Part shown: positions 49,168-55,339 of the stretch, piece after piece
Numbering within the stretch: position 1 is the first letter of the stretch
Layout of the letters: each line of letters starts with the position of its first letter
DNA from: Formicarius rufipectus
Lineage: Eukaryota > Chordata > Aves > Passeriformes > Formicariidae
Length of the DNA: 64,000 nt
Assembly: GCA_013399695.1 (NCBI GenBank)
Contig: VXAU01004391.1
Coordinates: 1-64,000, forward strand
Direction: 5' to 3'
Translations under genes and position numbers: made by a program
The notes under the pieces: generated by a model
Database searches by the model: none
Seen by the model: the letters and a program-made list of their open reading frames with translations, nothing else
Told to the model about the DNA's origin: nothing

Positions 49168-50871
49168 TTTTTTTTTTCCCCCTGTGACAAGTTATTTATA
49201 TGTTTTATACTGGAATAAGTGCCCCTTGTTGACAAGTTGATGGGACCTGTCTGTCACTCAGTGGAATGCTAATTACTCTGTCCTCTCTCCTTGAGCCTAG
49301 ATACCTGGGGAGTCTAGCAAGTGTGACTAATGAACAACACATGCAGTGGCTGTGGGACTTCAGTGGGAGGATGCCCTTTTGGATAGGCAAGTACATCAGC
49401 TGCCTTTCCCCTCTAAGGATTACAGTTCCTCTGCATCTTGAAAAGCAGAAACTGCTGCAGGCAGTTCCCATCCAGTTTTCACATGTTGCATTGTCCTCCA
49501 CTTTCTGCTGCTTTTATTACTTCAGAAAAAGGCATAAACCAAAAGCCGTAAGTTACCTGTCTAAGTTTATGAGTCTTTATCAAAAAGAAGAGTTTATCAT
49601 ATTGCCTGCTGCTGGACAGTTTTTGTCTTGAAACCCATCTCACTTTAACACAAGATCATCAAAATAGTTCTGGTGCAGATGCTACACTTTTGTTTATCTC
49701 ACCTTTCTTTTGACTGTTATTTAACTTTTAAAATTGATTTAATTTTAAATAATTATTTATGTTACTGCTAATTTAAGGTCATCTTGTGTCAGAAATCTTA
49801 TTAATTAATTAGATCATCAGCTACAGAGCATTTCATCGTATCATTTTAGATTTAGCTATTATTTCTTATGCATATTACATTTAAAGAGAAATGGAAAGAA
49901 TTCAGATGCATCTTCTTGTTTCTTCTGTACTGTCCTCAATTTGGTTCTTTCTTCCAATTCCGATCTGCAATTGTCAACTCCCACTAATTTTCTGAGATGA
50001 ATTTACTAGCTATACTAAACTACGTTTTAAAAATACAGTTAGTTTGGGATCATGTTTAATGGTCTCATGATTCTCTTAACCCAAGAGAAATCAAGTCTGC
50101 TGACAAGAATAAAGACTGCAAGACAAATGTCAATTTTCTGATCTTGGTCTCTCCTAAGAAGACCTAAAAATATGCCACCCATATTGGTGTAAGTGACCCA
50201 GAGGCTAAGTGAAAAGACACATTTTATGCTATACTAATTAACACAACCTAATTTTACAACTATTAAACAGTGTAAACAAGGTCTACAAAGAACTGCAGGA
50301 TTTTATAATTAGAAGAAATCTGAAGGCATCTGAGGCTGCCCAGACTAGAATATAATATTCTTGCTATCTCAAGTATCAAAAGAGACACCTTTGAGGGCAC
50401 AGAAATGTGATAGATGGGAAGAGTAAAAACATTTTAGAGAAATATTAAGGTGGAAAAGTATATTTTCCTTATTCAGATGGCATTTATTGTGATTCAAGTG
50501 GCCTAATTAAATACTAAATTGTGTTTAATTTGTCAATCAGATGAGTTTTTCTCTCTCAGCACTAAATCGTATGTATTTTTTTTAGCAAAGATATATAATA
50601 TTGTGCTTCCCTTGGCATCAGGCTTCAGAGACAATAAACATCACTGATTTGGTCCTACTGATTTCACACAGGCTTGAATGACCAAGTCAATCCTGGCCAT
50701 TGGGAGTGGAATGGAGGAGAACCTGTAACCTACATAAACTGGAGAAGAGGCTCCAACCACTTTCCAACACGAGGGAGAAATTGCGTATTTGTGCAGAAGC
50801 GAGGAAAATGGCAAGCAACTGACTGCAAGAAGGTCAGACCAAACAGCTATGTATGTTCAAGAAAGTTGTAA
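1450..50871 (+). CDS. FREM1: FREM1, FRAS1-related extracellular matrix protein 1 (C-terminal 30 exons, 5'-partial)
   Basis: FREM1 is a secreted matrix protein that stabilises the FRAS1-FREM2 complex at epithelial basement membranes. Thirty exons can be joined by AG/GT sites (one GC donor) into a single open frame of 5279 nt, about 1758 residues plus stop. The phase matches at every junction, so the gene looks intact. Approximate domain order in the encoded piece: eleven CSPG/NG2-like repeats (1-1315), many closing with a PVDNQ/PVNDE-type linker; a Calx-beta domain (1330-1434); a hydrophilic linker (1435-1625); and a C-type lectin domain (1630-1758) ending VCSRKL. Human FREM1 has twelve CSPG repeats, so the window starts at the second. 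The first exon begins mid-codon, so further exons lie upstream. CER1 follows on the same strand, as in other amniotes. The join is inferred from splice sites and protein similarity recalled from memory, not from transcripts. Confidence 0.96.
2489..2955 (-). mobile_element. Endogenous retrovirus LTR-like element (probable solo LTR)
   Basis: A GC-richer block in an AT-rich intron. Read on the minus strand it has a TATA-like gggtataaatgt near 2601-2612 and AATAAA (tttatt at 2513-2518) in the expected LTR order. No gag, pol or env remains are seen. The ends are uncertain. Confidence 0.5.
3668..4280 (-). mobile_element. LTR-like element, antisense
   Basis: It starts with tgtgctggtttaag and on the minus strand carries AATAAA-like sequence near 3755. 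The composition (tggggcacaaacag, tggtccctctgag) resembles degenerate avian ERVL-type LTRs from memory. The far end is not clear. Confidence 0.4.
4526..4870 (+). CDS. FREM1: FREM1 window exon 2 (end of CSPG 2, start of CSPG 3)
   Basis: The acceptor is ttgacag and the donor gtaatg; phase 1 in and out. It encodes the second half of one CSPG repeat, the linker ILPKDDSPPF, and the opening of the next (IEVHEGQTILIQ, then ASDMDSSDD). At 345 bp it is one of the longest exons here. Confidence 0.95.
5520..5662 (+). CDS. FREM1: FREM1 window exon 3 (CSPG 3, second half)
   Basis: The acceptor is tcaacag and the donor gtatga; it enters in phase 1 and leaves in phase 0. It encodes the Q-S-DV-F-NGKIYYHH strand and the DSLEFVLCD segment typical of the back half of a CSPG repeat. 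Confidence 0.93.
6212..6408 (+). CDS. FREM1: FREM1 window exon 4 (CSPG 3/4 junction)
   Basis: The acceptor is atttcag and the donor gtaagt; phase 0 in, phase 2 out. It contains the repeat linker IIPVDDQLP and the first half of the next repeat. That repeat is divergent: the usual acidic DPD motif reads DVEEQD. Confidence 0.93.
7294..7320. repeat. Perfect 27-bp hyphenated palindrome
   Basis: Two 13-bp arms (cttgcaatactag and ctagtattgcaag) are exact reverse complements around a single A at 7307. This can form a hairpin or cruciform. It lies in the intron before window exon 5, about 250 bp upstream of its acceptor. Confidence 0.95.
7572..7662 (+). CDS. FREM1: FREM1 window exon 5 (CSPG 4, middle)
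   Basis: A 91-bp exon between gtatag and gtttgt, phase 2 in and phase 0 out. It encodes about 30 residues ending ALQSFTQ, which lead directly into the next exon of the same repeat. Confidence 0.88.
8700..8867 (+). CDS. FREM1: FREM1 window exon 6 (CSPG 4, end)
   Basis: The acceptor is ttttgcag and the donor gtaggg; phase 0 on both sides, 56 codons. It ends with the conserved repeat closer ITILPVDNQAPE. Confidence 0.94.
9375..9583 (+). CDS. FREM1: FREM1 window exon 7 (CSPG 5, first half)
   Basis: The acceptor is tctgcag and the donor gttaga; phase 0 in, phase 2 out. It encodes LRVEEGG, the DVDTNKEH calcium-type loop and QPHHGVVEL, a clear CSPG repeat core. Confidence 0.94.
10363..10456 (+). 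CDS. FREM1: FREM1 window exon 8 (CSPG 5, second half)
   Basis: A 94-bp exon behind a strong T-tract acceptor (ttccacag), with donor gtcatg. It encodes YRHDGSET and FAATDG, typical of the end of a CSPG repeat. The donor is weaker than its neighbours, but only this end keeps phase 0 into exon 9. Confidence 0.9.
10901..11153 (+). CDS. FREM1: FREM1 window exon 9 (CSPG 6, first half)
   Basis: The acceptor is gatcag and the donor gtaagt; phase 0 in, phase 1 out. It starts with the linker VLPVNDELP, then carries LEGEEVVI, ATDADSDD and QPYHGVV. These motifs make it one of the clearest repeat exons. Confidence 0.95.
11154..14299. other. FREM1 introns around window exon 10
   Basis: Two introns (11154-12856 and 13055-14299). 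They are AT-rich, with pyrimidine runs near 11780-11820 and an A20 tract near 13631-13650. No mobile element is clearly recognised. Confidence 0.6.
12857..13054 (+). CDS. FREM1: FREM1 window exon 10 (CSPG 6, second half)
   Basis: The acceptor is tcccag and the donor gtgaaa; phase 1 in and out. It encodes LIVSDGEAG, a proline-rich insert (GPLPPPV) and the closer ITILPVDNQPP. Confidence 0.94.
14300..14485 (+). CDS. FREM1: FREM1 window exon 11 (CSPG 7, first half)
   Basis: The acceptor is gtacag and the donor gtaagt; phase 1 in and out. It encodes FVVEEGFSAALT, the ATDPDTTADD loop and PPQFGYIEN. Confidence 0.95.
15116..15185 (-). repeat. CR1 LINE 3' terminal fragment
   Basis: aatcatagaatcacttagc followed by gtccagccattaacctagtg matches the reverse-complement 3' end of avian CR1. 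Only about 70 bp remain. Confidence 0.8.
15315..15335. repeat. 21-bp hyphenated palindrome
   Basis: Arms tataacatgt and acatgttata are exact reverse complements around a single A at 15325. It is AT-rich, so biological meaning is doubtful. Confidence 0.9.
15508..15704 (+). CDS. FREM1: FREM1 window exon 12 (CSPG 7, second half)
   Basis: The start uses the first of two AGs 11 nt apart (15506-15507), because only this one keeps the phase-1 frame. The donor is gtaagg. It encodes MNINYVQARH, LYVTDGLHR and the closer TPTNDEVPEF. Confidence 0.93.
16486..16714 (+). CDS. FREM1: FREM1 window exon 13 (CSPG 8, first half)
   Basis: The acceptor is gtttag and the donor gtaggt; phase 0 in, phase 1 out. It encodes VQEGEMKELDL, VDLDVPEDH and the core KPWYGFLING. 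Confidence 0.94.
16952..17035. repeat. A-rich tract with an ambiguous base
   Basis: A run of about 24 A (16952-16975) is followed by several shorter A runs; base 17026 is N next to an A9 run. This is low complexity, and the local length may be unreliable in the assembly. Confidence 0.85.
17157..17442 (-). repeat. CR1 LINE 3' fragment
   Basis: gatcacagaatcatagaac, then ccacctcctctgccacggg and gaacagggcctccacagct, read as a typical avian CR1 3' end on the reverse strand. Confidence 0.88.
18350..18494 (+). CDS. FREM1: FREM1 window exon 14 (CSPG 8, second half)
   Basis: The acceptor cacacag follows a long CT-rich tract; the donor is gtaagt. Phase 1 in, phase 2 out. It encodes MYMHDNSENLTD, IQLSDGKH and the closer VIPVNDEKP. 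Confidence 0.94.
18569..18665 (-). repeat. CR1 LINE 3' terminal fragment
   Basis: aatcatagaatcatagaaggttgg with the following catgatgtccaactgtgaacc block is the reverse-strand end of CR1, about 100 bp, just after window exon 14. Confidence 0.82.
19147..19178. repeat. Inverted repeat with 10-bp arms
   Basis: actgcctgtc (19147-19156) and gacaggcagt (19169-19178) are exact reverse complements with a 12-nt loop. No tRNA or known RNA structure is recognised. Confidence 0.9.
20785..20926 (+). CDS. FREM1: FREM1 window exon 15 (CSPG 9, first half)
   Basis: The acceptor is tttcag and the donor gttagt; phase 2 in, phase 0 out. It encodes VNVGETRII, the AEDKDNPRD loop and IPENGQLQL. Confidence 0.93.
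22200..22395 (+). CDS. FREM1: FREM1 window exon 16 (CSPG 9, second half)
   Basis: The acceptor is ttcctag and the donor gtaaag; phase 0 in, phase 1 out. It encodes CTQEDLDMNLVRYVH and FYLWDGYNRSP, the usual last strands of a CSPG repeat. Confidence 0.93.
22945..23045 (+). repeat. CR1 LINE 3' terminal fragment
   Basis: gctgaccctgctttgagcag and aaggttggactaaagacatc, followed by a degraded terminal octamer-like repeat (cctacagttctataa), match the sense-strand CR1 3' end. Confidence 0.72.
23159..23423 (+). CDS. FREM1: FREM1 window exon 17 (CSPG 10, first part)
   Basis: The acceptor is cctgcag and the donor gtaagg; phase 1 in, phase 2 out. It encodes VPKGDRSYITTD, SPPQYGQIEY and FSQMDVAQQ, and ends in FEDTF. 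This continues in frame into exon 18 across a 5.4-kb intron. Confidence 0.95.
24245..24560 (-). mobile_element. LTR-like element, antisense
   Basis: A GC-rich island in an AT-rich intron. It begins near an AATAAA on the minus strand (gtttattccg at 24277) and includes ccattggctgcagaggcctg, a CCAAT-type block. It resembles an LTR, but its ends are not defined. Confidence 0.38.
27380..27910 (-). mobile_element. Endogenous retrovirus LTR-like element, antisense
   Basis: On the minus strand the order is a block around gtgggctaggggtgcacaag, a block around cagctgacctcaactgaccc, a TATA-like tagtatatagac near 27580-27591, then an ATTAAA-like site near 27390. This layout, and similarity to common avian retroviral LTRs recalled from memory, supports a degenerate solo LTR. 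The upstream end is uncertain. Confidence 0.55.
28852..29266 (+). CDS. FREM1: FREM1 window exon 18 (end of CSPG 10 and most of CSPG 11)
   Basis: At 415 bp this is the longest exon in the window. The acceptor is ttgccag and the donor gtaagt; phase 2 in, phase 0 out. It encodes FIISNGLRTKHG, then repeat 11 with LSDPDTAKEN, LPQHGQLYY and FTQRDVDNRDVAYKH. The reading frame stays open upstream of the acceptor to 28718 and holds an ATG at 28802; see the finding on a possible C-terminal isoform. Confidence 0.95.
30216..31110 (-). mobile_element. LTR-like element, antisense, GC-rich with internal tandem repeat
   Basis: It begins tgtggtggttttcaccc. On the minus strand AATAAA lies at 30360-30365 and a long GC-rich region rich in CTCCAGGGG units extends to about 31050. 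Similar GC-rich blocks occur in avian retroviral LTRs (from memory). Long open frames on both strands here reflect base composition, not genes. Confidence 0.45.
30823..30902. repeat. 42-bp tandem duplication inside the LTR-like element
   Basis: acctgctcctccaggggt recurs at 30823 and 30865, each followed by a similar caaggggtctcc / gcagggggtctcc segment, giving about two diverged copies of a 42-bp unit. Confidence 0.85.
31320..31935 (-). mobile_element. LTR-like element, antisense
   Basis: On the minus strand AATAAA is at 31341-31346 (tttatt) and a TATA-like tataaatatagat near 31700-31712 lies upstream of it. The order fits a solo LTR inserted antisense to FREM1. Family and exact ends are unknown. 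Confidence 0.45.
32106..32307 (+). CDS. FREM1: FREM1 window exon 19 (CSPG 11/12 junction)
   Basis: The acceptor is atttag and the donor gtgatt; phase 0 in, phase 1 out. It encodes the repeat linker, then ASDPNTEDD and the core GPHYGYLEN of the last CSPG repeat. An N-V-T sequon is visible. Confidence 0.94.
32308..35057. other. FREM1 introns flanking window exon 20
   Basis: Introns 32308-32761 and 32907-35057. Sequence is AT-rich with patches of mixed composition near 33630-33850 and 34740-34870. No repeat family or gene is recognised. Confidence 0.6.
32762..32906 (+). CDS. FREM1: FREM1 window exon 20 (CSPG 12, second half)
   Basis: The acceptor is tctcag and the donor gtagct; phase 1 in, phase 2 out. 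It encodes FTQKDLNNKIILYI and FEFQVTDARRN, closing the last CSPG repeat. Confidence 0.93.
35058..35187 (+). CDS. FREM1: FREM1 window exon 21 (start of Calx-beta domain)
   Basis: The acceptor is cccacag and the donor gtaaaa; phase 2 in, phase 0 out. It encodes LELRWSRIEM, then the Calx-beta opening YEVCESTGVVSLKIAREG. Confidence 0.93.
36423..36490. repeat. T/G-rich low-complexity tract
   Basis: Runs of T broken by G, GG and GGG (gttttttgtttgtttg type), about 135 bp before the window exon 22 acceptor. Similar tracts lie at 37999-38030, 49020-49180, 57646-57690 and 61355-61510. Confidence 0.85.
36626..36698 (+). CDS. FREM1: FREM1 window exon 22 (Calx-beta, middle)
   Basis: A 73-bp exon with acceptor tctcag and donor gtaaga; phase 0 in, phase 1 out. 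It encodes GKDFTVTPSKLVQFDPG, the Calx-beta segment in which D-F precedes the F-xPG turn. Confidence 0.91.
37539..37688 (+). CDS. FREM1: FREM1 window exon 23 (Calx-beta, end)
   Basis: The acceptor is tgttag and the donor gtactc; phase 1 in and out. It encodes GLEEDDEVFEVVLNSPVNA, the hallmark acidic E-x-DE-x-FEV-L stretch of Calx-beta domains, and ends in AVVKILDSKG. Confidence 0.95.
38902..39140 (+). CDS. FREM1: FREM1 window exon 24 (Ser/Gly-rich linker)
   Basis: The acceptor is tttcag and the chosen donor gtaaga, phase 1 in and phase 0 out; an overlapping gtagta donor three bases earlier would drop one valine. It encodes a hydrophilic Ser/Gly/Pro/Arg-rich linker (QCSYSHSSGQSKHGSW at the start, RVTGNG near the end) that resembles the human FREM1 linker between Calx-beta and lectin domains. 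Confidence 0.88.
39847..39894 (+). CDS. FREM1: FREM1 window exon 25 (48-nt microexon)
   Basis: Sixteen codons (VHPSSVFRNGTDVVFK) lie between tttcag and gtaaga, phase 0 on both sides. The segment matches the recalled vertebrate FREM1 pattern PSSV-x-RNGTD. Skipping it would keep the frame. It contains an N-G-T glycosylation sequon. Confidence 0.88.
40164..40322 (+). CDS. FREM1: FREM1 window exon 26 (linker)
   Basis: It encodes YHGMVSLKIEDD followed by a Lys/Ser-rich stretch; phase 0 on both sides, donor gtatga. The start was chosen because YHG-x-VSLK continues the microexon as in other vertebrates. The acceptor is weak: AAG, with the pyrimidine tract ending about 24 nt upstream and no other AG between. 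Confidence 0.85.
40594..40719 (+). CDS. FREM1: FREM1 window exon 27 (pre-lectin linker)
   Basis: Forty-two codons, phase 0 on both sides, between ttccag and gtaaaa. It holds two cysteines (KACTPDLKG and FQCDG) just ahead of the lectin domain, as in the mammalian protein. Confidence 0.9.
41405..41520 (+). CDS. FREM1: FREM1 window exon 28 (C-type lectin domain, N-terminal part)
   Basis: The acceptor is ttttag and the donor gtaaga; phase 0 in, phase 2 out. It encodes CPSGWSYYEGSCYFL and WNTAARACREQ, the first helix and cysteines of a C-type lectin fold. A 7.8-kb intron follows. Confidence 0.94.
43380..43803 (+). repeat. CR1 LINE 3' fragment
   Basis: The sense CR1 3' end runs from gaacaggatggaaacggtcc to the terminal ccttccaacctgatattctatgattct. 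It includes ggttgctggatcaccttgtc. It is degenerate and encodes nothing intact. Confidence 0.9.
46155..47035 (-). repeat. CR1 LINE fragment, about 0.9 kb
   Basis: The longest CR1 piece in the window, on the reverse strand. It has the CR1 3' end (caaggatcaccaagtccaac), the block caatgaggtctcccctcagt and the distal block cccaggacagggttggccct. It reaches the end of the CR1 coding region, but frames are broken by stops and shifts. Confidence 0.92.
48414..48652 (+). repeat. CR1 LINE 3' fragment
   Basis: gacaggggagatttaggttag, gttgggcactggaacagact and caccaagcctgacagaattc lead to cttccaactcagcacattct. It is the same CR1 subtype as the copy at 63490. Confidence 0.9.
49094..49166. repeat. Uninterrupted T73 homopolymer in a T/G-rich tract
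   Basis: Seventy-three consecutive T residues, flanked by T/G-rich sequence from about 49020 and a C5-6 run near 49178. It sits about 135 bp before the window exon 29 acceptor. The true length may differ because long homopolymers are assembly-sensitive. Confidence 0.95.
49301..49386 (+). CDS. FREM1: FREM1 window exon 29 (C-type lectin domain, middle; GC donor)
   Basis: An 86-bp exon after agcctag encoding YLGSLASVTNEQHMQWLWDF and FWIG. The frame into exon 30 (WIG then LNDQ) works only if the exon ends at 49386, followed by GCAAGT. The nearby GT at 49391 would bring an early stop. This is therefore a GC-AG intron. Confidence 0.91.
49387..50671. other. GC-AG intron of FREM1
   Basis: The intron starts GCAAGT and ends CACACAG. 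It is AT-rich, with no repeat recognised. Confidence 0.85.
50672..50871 (+). CDS. FREM1: FREM1 window exon 30 (last coding exon, lectin domain end)
   Basis: The acceptor is cacacag. It encodes LNDQVNPGHWEWNGGEP, CVFVQKRGKWQ and the terminus VCSRKL, then TAA at 50869-50871. The lectin EPN sugar-binding triplet reads EPV and there is no WND triplet, so canonical calcium-dependent sugar binding is unlikely. Confidence 0.95.
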
Positions 50872-51154
50872 GGAATGGAGGATGCCTGTGAAAGCATATG
50901 GACATTCATGTTGTTTCAATGTTATCTGCGAGTGCAGTCCTAATTACCAGCAAAGTTTATGTGTTGCCAGAGGTGCAGATGCACAAGTCTCTAACCAAGG
51001 CATAGAGATCCATCGCAACGATTAAATCTAGATTAATATTTTGTAGTCTCACCAAAACCACTGATCTGTCAATTACTCATATGCATTTTCACACCAAAGA
51101 CCTAAGACTCAAAGCCTTCATCACACTTCTGTGTTAAAGTACTTTATTTTTTGG

Positions 51155-51237
51155 AATAAAGTAGTAAACCAGTTGACTTGCTTTGCTTTTAAGGAGGGGT
51201 TGTGAATTGGCTGTTGCTTTAATTTCTTTGCAATAAA
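51155..51237 (+). promoter_or_regulatory. FREM1: FREM1 polyadenylation signals
   Basis: AATAAA occurs at 51155-51160 and again at 51232-51237, about 285 and 360 bp after the FREM1 stop. Either could end the transcript, so the 3' UTR is short (roughly 50872-51260). Usage is inferred from motif and distance only. Confidence 0.65.
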
Positions 51238-52936
51238 AACTGCAGTCTTACCCTGCAGTCACAAAAGAGGAAGACCCTAGAGGTGGAAATGAGGGCAGAC
51301 TGTTGGCTAAAACCAGGTCCTCTTGGGTGATGAGGGGAGTGACATGATGTAAGTACTCTGAGCTTCTTTGATAGATGCCCTTAGTATAATGTCTTACAAA
51401 AATATCAATGGCAAAATTTAGTGACAGAGTACAACAGGACCAAAGCCTTGTATTTCTTTTTCTATCTCCTAAGGCCAGCTTTGGATCCTAATGGATCAAT
51501 TCACACAGAGTTACATACTGTTTAATATTCCTAAACAAAATTTGTCATTGTTATTTTGAATTGCAGGATAGTGGTGAAATTTTTAGTGTAATTAAATAAC
51601 AGGATGTCTCTACATCTAACGTTATATCAATGATTTATTAAAAAAATAAATTGAAGCTTAATCCTAGAATATTATCCGGGGATATTCAGTGATACATGAA
51701 TATCAACAGGATTTTTATGTGTGTATAAACCAATGTAATCGTGAGACATATTTTGTACTAAAGCAGCTATGGCTTTTGAAAAGCATTAATCTAAGTCCTT
51801 ATTAGGGATCTGAGGTTTTTCAAAATATTTAAAAATCCAGATTTATTTCTGAGAAAGGCTTAGAAATCAGCAGTTAATAGGAAAAAAAACAACTGGCCAT
51901 AACTTATTATTTTATATATATGCACTTGCAGTATAACCATTTTGTAACATTATAATACATTTATATTTGACTTGTCAAAAATTTGCTTTAGGACCTTCTT
52001 ACTGCCAACCTTAAAATTCAAAAAAGGAAAGCAGGCATAAGCTTACTAAAATAAATATAAAATTAAAGCTCCTCTCAAACCCTCCCTTTGCCAAGCATGT
52101 GACAGTTGGTCTGGTACTGAGTATGGTGAATTTGCCCTGTACCTATGAACTGTCATCCCTCCCATCTGTTTGCCTGCTGCCATGAGTTGATCCTTCCCTT
52201 GTTCATCTATTCAGCCAGCCTCTGGATCAATTTTGCACTGAAGGTGCAAAACCTCCTTCTGGGGTTCCTCACAGCAATCTCTCAGTCCTGTGAGGGTCAG
52301 ATGCAGCAGCATCACATCTCCTCTCTGGGCTGGACACTGTTTCAGGGGTTATATACCTCTCCTCCATTCCTCTGGCATGCCTTGGTTACTCATCCTTCCC
52401 CCTTGCCTGTGACCAGTTAAATCAATATCCATGTGAGTAGCTGGACAGTCTTCATATATAGAAAATAACTTTTTGGAAAGAACTGTTGCCAATAACCATT
52501 AATGCATTGCAAAATCAGAGAAGAAAAGTACTGGGGACAGAACCTCCTCCAACAGATACAGACAAAAATATTCAAATATTCAAATATTCAAGGATTTCAC
52601 TTTCTTTTTTTTTTTTTTTTTTTAATGATCATATTTCTGACAAGCTTCTACATACTTTTGCTATACCCTAACTCTTTTGCTTAAGCAGTTTTATAGATGA
52701 ACATAGATTTTATGTCTGATAGTTTTCATTACAGAAAATAGTTAGCACTAAAAGAGCACTCTTGAGATCTCTCAGTGGTGTCTTCTGGAATTACAAGAAA
52801 AACTAAGAGAGATATAAACATAAACTTTTATTTCCTTAGGGCCCTCTTTTAATAAAAGCTGTAGAGATTATTGGTGCTATCTTGATAAAGCCTATTAAGA
52901 TTATTTAAATACCTCTCCTCATTATTTAATTAATAT

Positions 52937-52956
52937 CATTGATAATGGTATCAATG
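52937..52956. repeat. 8-bp inverted repeat with ATCAAT-type cores
   Basis: cattgata (52937-52944) and tatcaatg (52949-52956) are exact reverse complements with a 4-nt spacer (atgg), in an AT-rich intergenic stretch after FREM1. Confidence 0.85.
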
Positions 52957-54423
52957 GAGAGGGAATTTTACAAAGGTGCTTGTTACTTGATCAGTAACTA
53001 ATAAATGCCTCATGCTGTCTGAGACAACAGTGACCTCAGGTTTGCATTTCCAAGAATAGGGGAAATCCCCTTTCTGTATTTCATTTGAACTACCCTAAAG
53101 TGATTGCAGATAGTTAAGATTTCACTACAGAATAGAATGTTAGGTGCAGAAAGCGCATGTGCTTACTCTTTTAATTATAGCCAGTACAATACACTACTGA
53201 AACTAAAATTCTTATATTGCAGTGCAAGTATAGAAGACTGCACTAGAAGACTTCTGTATTGTTTTTTGACATAATTAATTGTTCCAAGCATTTATTCATA
53301 AATTATAATTTTCCTGACTTTAAAAAAGAAGCATGTTCTCACAGATTTTTACATCTTTTATTTTTATTATCTTCTTACTTGAGTTCAAAGAATACAGCAT
53401 AGTCATATAAAGGAAATAGGTATTTTTTTTCTGTTGACATAGGAAATTATTGCTTCTAAGAAGTTTAGTAAAAGATGGACTTAAAATCCTGAAGAGCTTT
53501 GGGGATTTTTCCAGTCTTCAATACTTTTGAATTACACTGAGTAAACTCACGTAAAAATCAGTACTTAGAGGGGAATTTCAAAAGGCTGAGAGTAAGAATA
53601 AGGACCATGTAAATTCTGGTGTTCATCTATGGATGCCACACTTTCTGGATAAACAAATTATTTATTTCACCAGAACTATCCATATACCTTTTAAGAGCAA
53701 TAAAACCAAGATGCAGCAGCACAGTGAAAAGAATCCAACAGCCTGAATTTCTGTGGAGGGGTGGCAAAGTGAGCTCTTTGTCCACTTTTCAGTTTTAACC
53801 ACCTTCACTCCCTTTCAAATATCTTTTAAGTACGTCAACCAAATCTGATAGAAAAGTAGTTGACTAAATGACAATGGTAATGAAAAAAACTAGGTAGGCA
53901 ACTGGTCACAGGAGCACTTTCAAACCAAAATATTCTAAAATAATTGTGTTGTTGTTAACTCAACAGGTACCAAGTTTTCAGTCTGAAAAATATCTCAAAT
54001 GTTTTCCATATTTTTTCCTACATATAGAACTTACTGAATGTCTTCAAGTCTTTATTCACTCAAATTATAAAAATATCTTAGAGACTTATACATAAGATTC
54101 AGTAAATGCTGTGATTCAACACTACATGACAAGACTGGTGCTACTGTCATTCTTGTATTCAGAATGCTATACGTATTGTTATGTTTAACTCTGTTATCTA
54201 CACTAATAAAAACCAAAATATACTTCAGTGACTATGTATTCTTTATTTCATAATCTCACAAAAGCTTTTTATCTAGTGATAAAGCTATAATGTTTAACAT
54301 AGTAGAAATGCACTTAGTATAATATACCCCCTGTTTATGTGGTTTATGAATTCTGTTTCTTCTTCTGCTTGGGCCTTGAATTAACACTATAAGGACATTT
54401 GTACTATGAGTTAACTTCTCGTA

Positions 54424-54803
54424 TGAGGAGAAAATGAGGGAGCTGGACCTGCTTAGTCCAGAGAATAGAAGACTGAGAGGGGATCTCATCAATACACACA
54501 AATATCTGAAAGCTGGGTGTCAAAAGAATATTGCCAGACTCTTCTCAATGGTGCTCAGCAACCAAACAAGAAGTAATGGCCATAAACTGAAAGACAAGTT
54601 CCAGTTCAACTTGAGGAAGAACTTCTTTGAAGGTGGCAGAACACTGGAACAGGCTGCCCAGAGAGGTCATAGTTTCCTCCTCTGGAAACATTAAAAATCC
54701 ACCTGGACACATTCCTGTGTAACCTGCTCAAGATGACCCTGCCTTGGCAGCTGTATGATCTCCAGAGGTCCCTTTCAACACTAATAATTCTGTAATTCTG
54801 TGA
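54424..54803 (+). repeat. CR1 LINE 3' fragment
   Basis: The sense CR1 3' end spans gagctggacctgcttagtcc, gaacaggctgcccagagagg and the terminal attctgtaattctgtgaa. Confidence 0.9.
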
Positions 54804-55339
54804 ATGGGAATCTGGTATTTAAAGTATTGCATATAAGCACAATGAGAAAAAGAATGTAATTTTATTTATACATATGAAATTTTCAAGTAAGTATAAATAT
54901 ATATTTTACTTTTTTAATAAAAGAAATCTTATCTGCATCTTCTTCCATGAATTATGTCACAAACATTTTGTTGGTATTGTCAAACTCATCAGTGAATCAC
55001 CTTTCTCTCTCAAATTACTCACAATAATCTGAAAAGATACATCTTTCTGAAGACTGAAATGTCTCTTTGCCCAGACTGTTTCTCCCCAGTCCCACAGCTT
55101 AGCAACCCAAAGCAATCAATCAGAGCTCCTCAGGCTGGGTCTGGAATTGTTTAGGCAGTAGATATCACTGTCAGTTAGGCAGTACGTTTGTGCAAGTACA
55201 ATTCATGATATGCTTCAGAAGGTTCAAAACTTACCAGTCTGACAATTGTAACAGAGAGAGAATCATTCACTACACCATGTGTGTGTACCTGCAGACATGA
55301 GAACGTGGGCCAATACACAAGAAGGGACACTCATCCTAG

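Larger units (their letters stand above)
41521..49300. other. FREM1 intron between window exons 28 and 29 (7.8 kb)
   Basis: The longest intron in the window splits the lectin domain. It contains three CR1 fragments (43380-43803, 46155-47035, 48414-48652) and a 73-nt T run shortly before the acceptor. No host exon or RNA gene is recognised. Confidence 0.7.

Noticed and set aside
49008..49240. Poly-Lys and poly-Phe open frames
   Set aside because: They are translations of the T73 homopolymer and its T/G-rich flanks.
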